Source of the DNA: an uncultured bacterium
Lineage (GTDB): Bacteria; Actinomycetota; Coriobacteriia; Coriobacteriales; Coriobacteriaceae
Direction: 5' to 3'
Assembly: GCA_905216045.1 (NCBI GenBank)
Contig: CAJMSL010000046.1
Location: forward strand, 1-12,527
Length of the DNA: 12,527 nucleotides
The notes under the pieces were generated by a model that was not told the DNA's origin, made no database searches, and was given only the letters and a program-made list of their open reading frames with translations. Below, piece after piece: positions 12,281 through 12,527 of this stretch; the first letter of the stretch is position 1; each line of letters starts with the position of its first letter. Made by a program: the position numbers and the translations under genes.

Positions 12281-12527
12281 ATACCCTCTCATCCGGACAT
12301 CGTCTTAACCTGTCAAAAAGGGACTGGTTTGTTTTGGTAGGTATGGTCGTGCGGTTGGATCGGGTTTTTAACGCAGCTCTAAAGAGTACGAAACAGCTCG
12401 GAAAACCTTGCTTCGTAGCATGAGCCTAACGATTGATACCGCCAATACGCACGGCAGGGATGTGGGTAAGATGGTCAACTATGGGATTGGTATGCCGACG
12501 CGCCTTGTAGCGGATGGAGACGTGGCT
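12281..12527. other. gene-poor right end, no confident feature
   Basis: Nothing convincing is coded here. A frame from ATG 12420 is open to the window end on the + strand (36 codons) but has no ribosome binding site. A 33-codon - strand frame entering from the right edge stops near 12426. Either could be part of a gene lying outside the window; neither shows a recognisable motif. Confidence 0.3.

Noticed and set aside
12235..12423. 62-residue + strand frame at the right end
   Set aside because: It starts inside the polymerase 5' end, crosses the LexA box and promoter region, and has no ribosome binding site.

Overview
The window looks like chromosomal DNA from a GC-rich, gut-type anaerobe of the Coriobacteriia, most likely Collinsella or a close relative. 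This is inferred from general character: GC-rich codon use with frequent GTG and TTG starts, strong GGAGG ribosome binding sites, a Gram-positive/actinobacterial type LexA box, flavodoxin next to a DUF3793 protein, and a ferredoxin-fused aldo/keto reductase. No rRNA, tRNA, IS element, phage gene or CRISPR array was seen.

Layout. (1) Positions 1-1861: a 68-residue two-helix membrane protein (+) and a ketopantoate-reductase family gene (-) converge on a shared bidirectional terminator. A 64-residue orphan protein (-) ends in its own terminator immediately before the ketopantoate-reductase ribosome binding site. Positions 1-152 hold no confident gene. (2) Positions 1862-5182, all +: an aldo/keto reductase with two C-terminal Fe-S cluster motifs, a Gfo/Idh/MocA dehydrogenase, and endonuclease IV (nfo). 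The last two are each preceded by a copy of the same 81-base element, which folds as a long hairpin whose stem covaries between the copies. This is the most novel item in the window. (3) Positions 5244-8500: a polar amino acid ABC importer (lipoprotein receptor, permease, ATPase). It has a good promoter, a hairpin between receptor and permease genes, and a strong final terminator shared with the opposing flavodoxin operon. The permease carries an extra secreted-type N-terminal domain. (4) Positions 8553-9723 (-): a DUF3793 gene followed by flavodoxin, driven by a clear promoter whose start point lies in a palindrome that may be a metal-regulator operator. (5) Positions 9817-10282 (+): a copper-type gene behind a CsoR-like operator. 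Its reading frame is split by one in-frame TAA between a membrane/Cys-Cys half and an intact heavy-metal-associated (HMA) domain. A likely terminator for it lies inside the opposing yolD-like gene. (6) Positions 10309-12280 (-): a UvrX/UmuC-like Y-family DNA polymerase and a YolD-like protein, overlapping by 8 bases, behind a LexA box: an SOS-type translesion operon. (7) Positions 12281-12527: no confident gene.

How they fit together: the window is a set of small housekeeping and stress modules. They cover amino acid uptake, iron/redox economy (flavodoxin), copper handling, base-excision repair (Nfo) and SOS mutagenesis (polymerase plus YolD). Functions follow from motifs read by eye, and no database search was possible.
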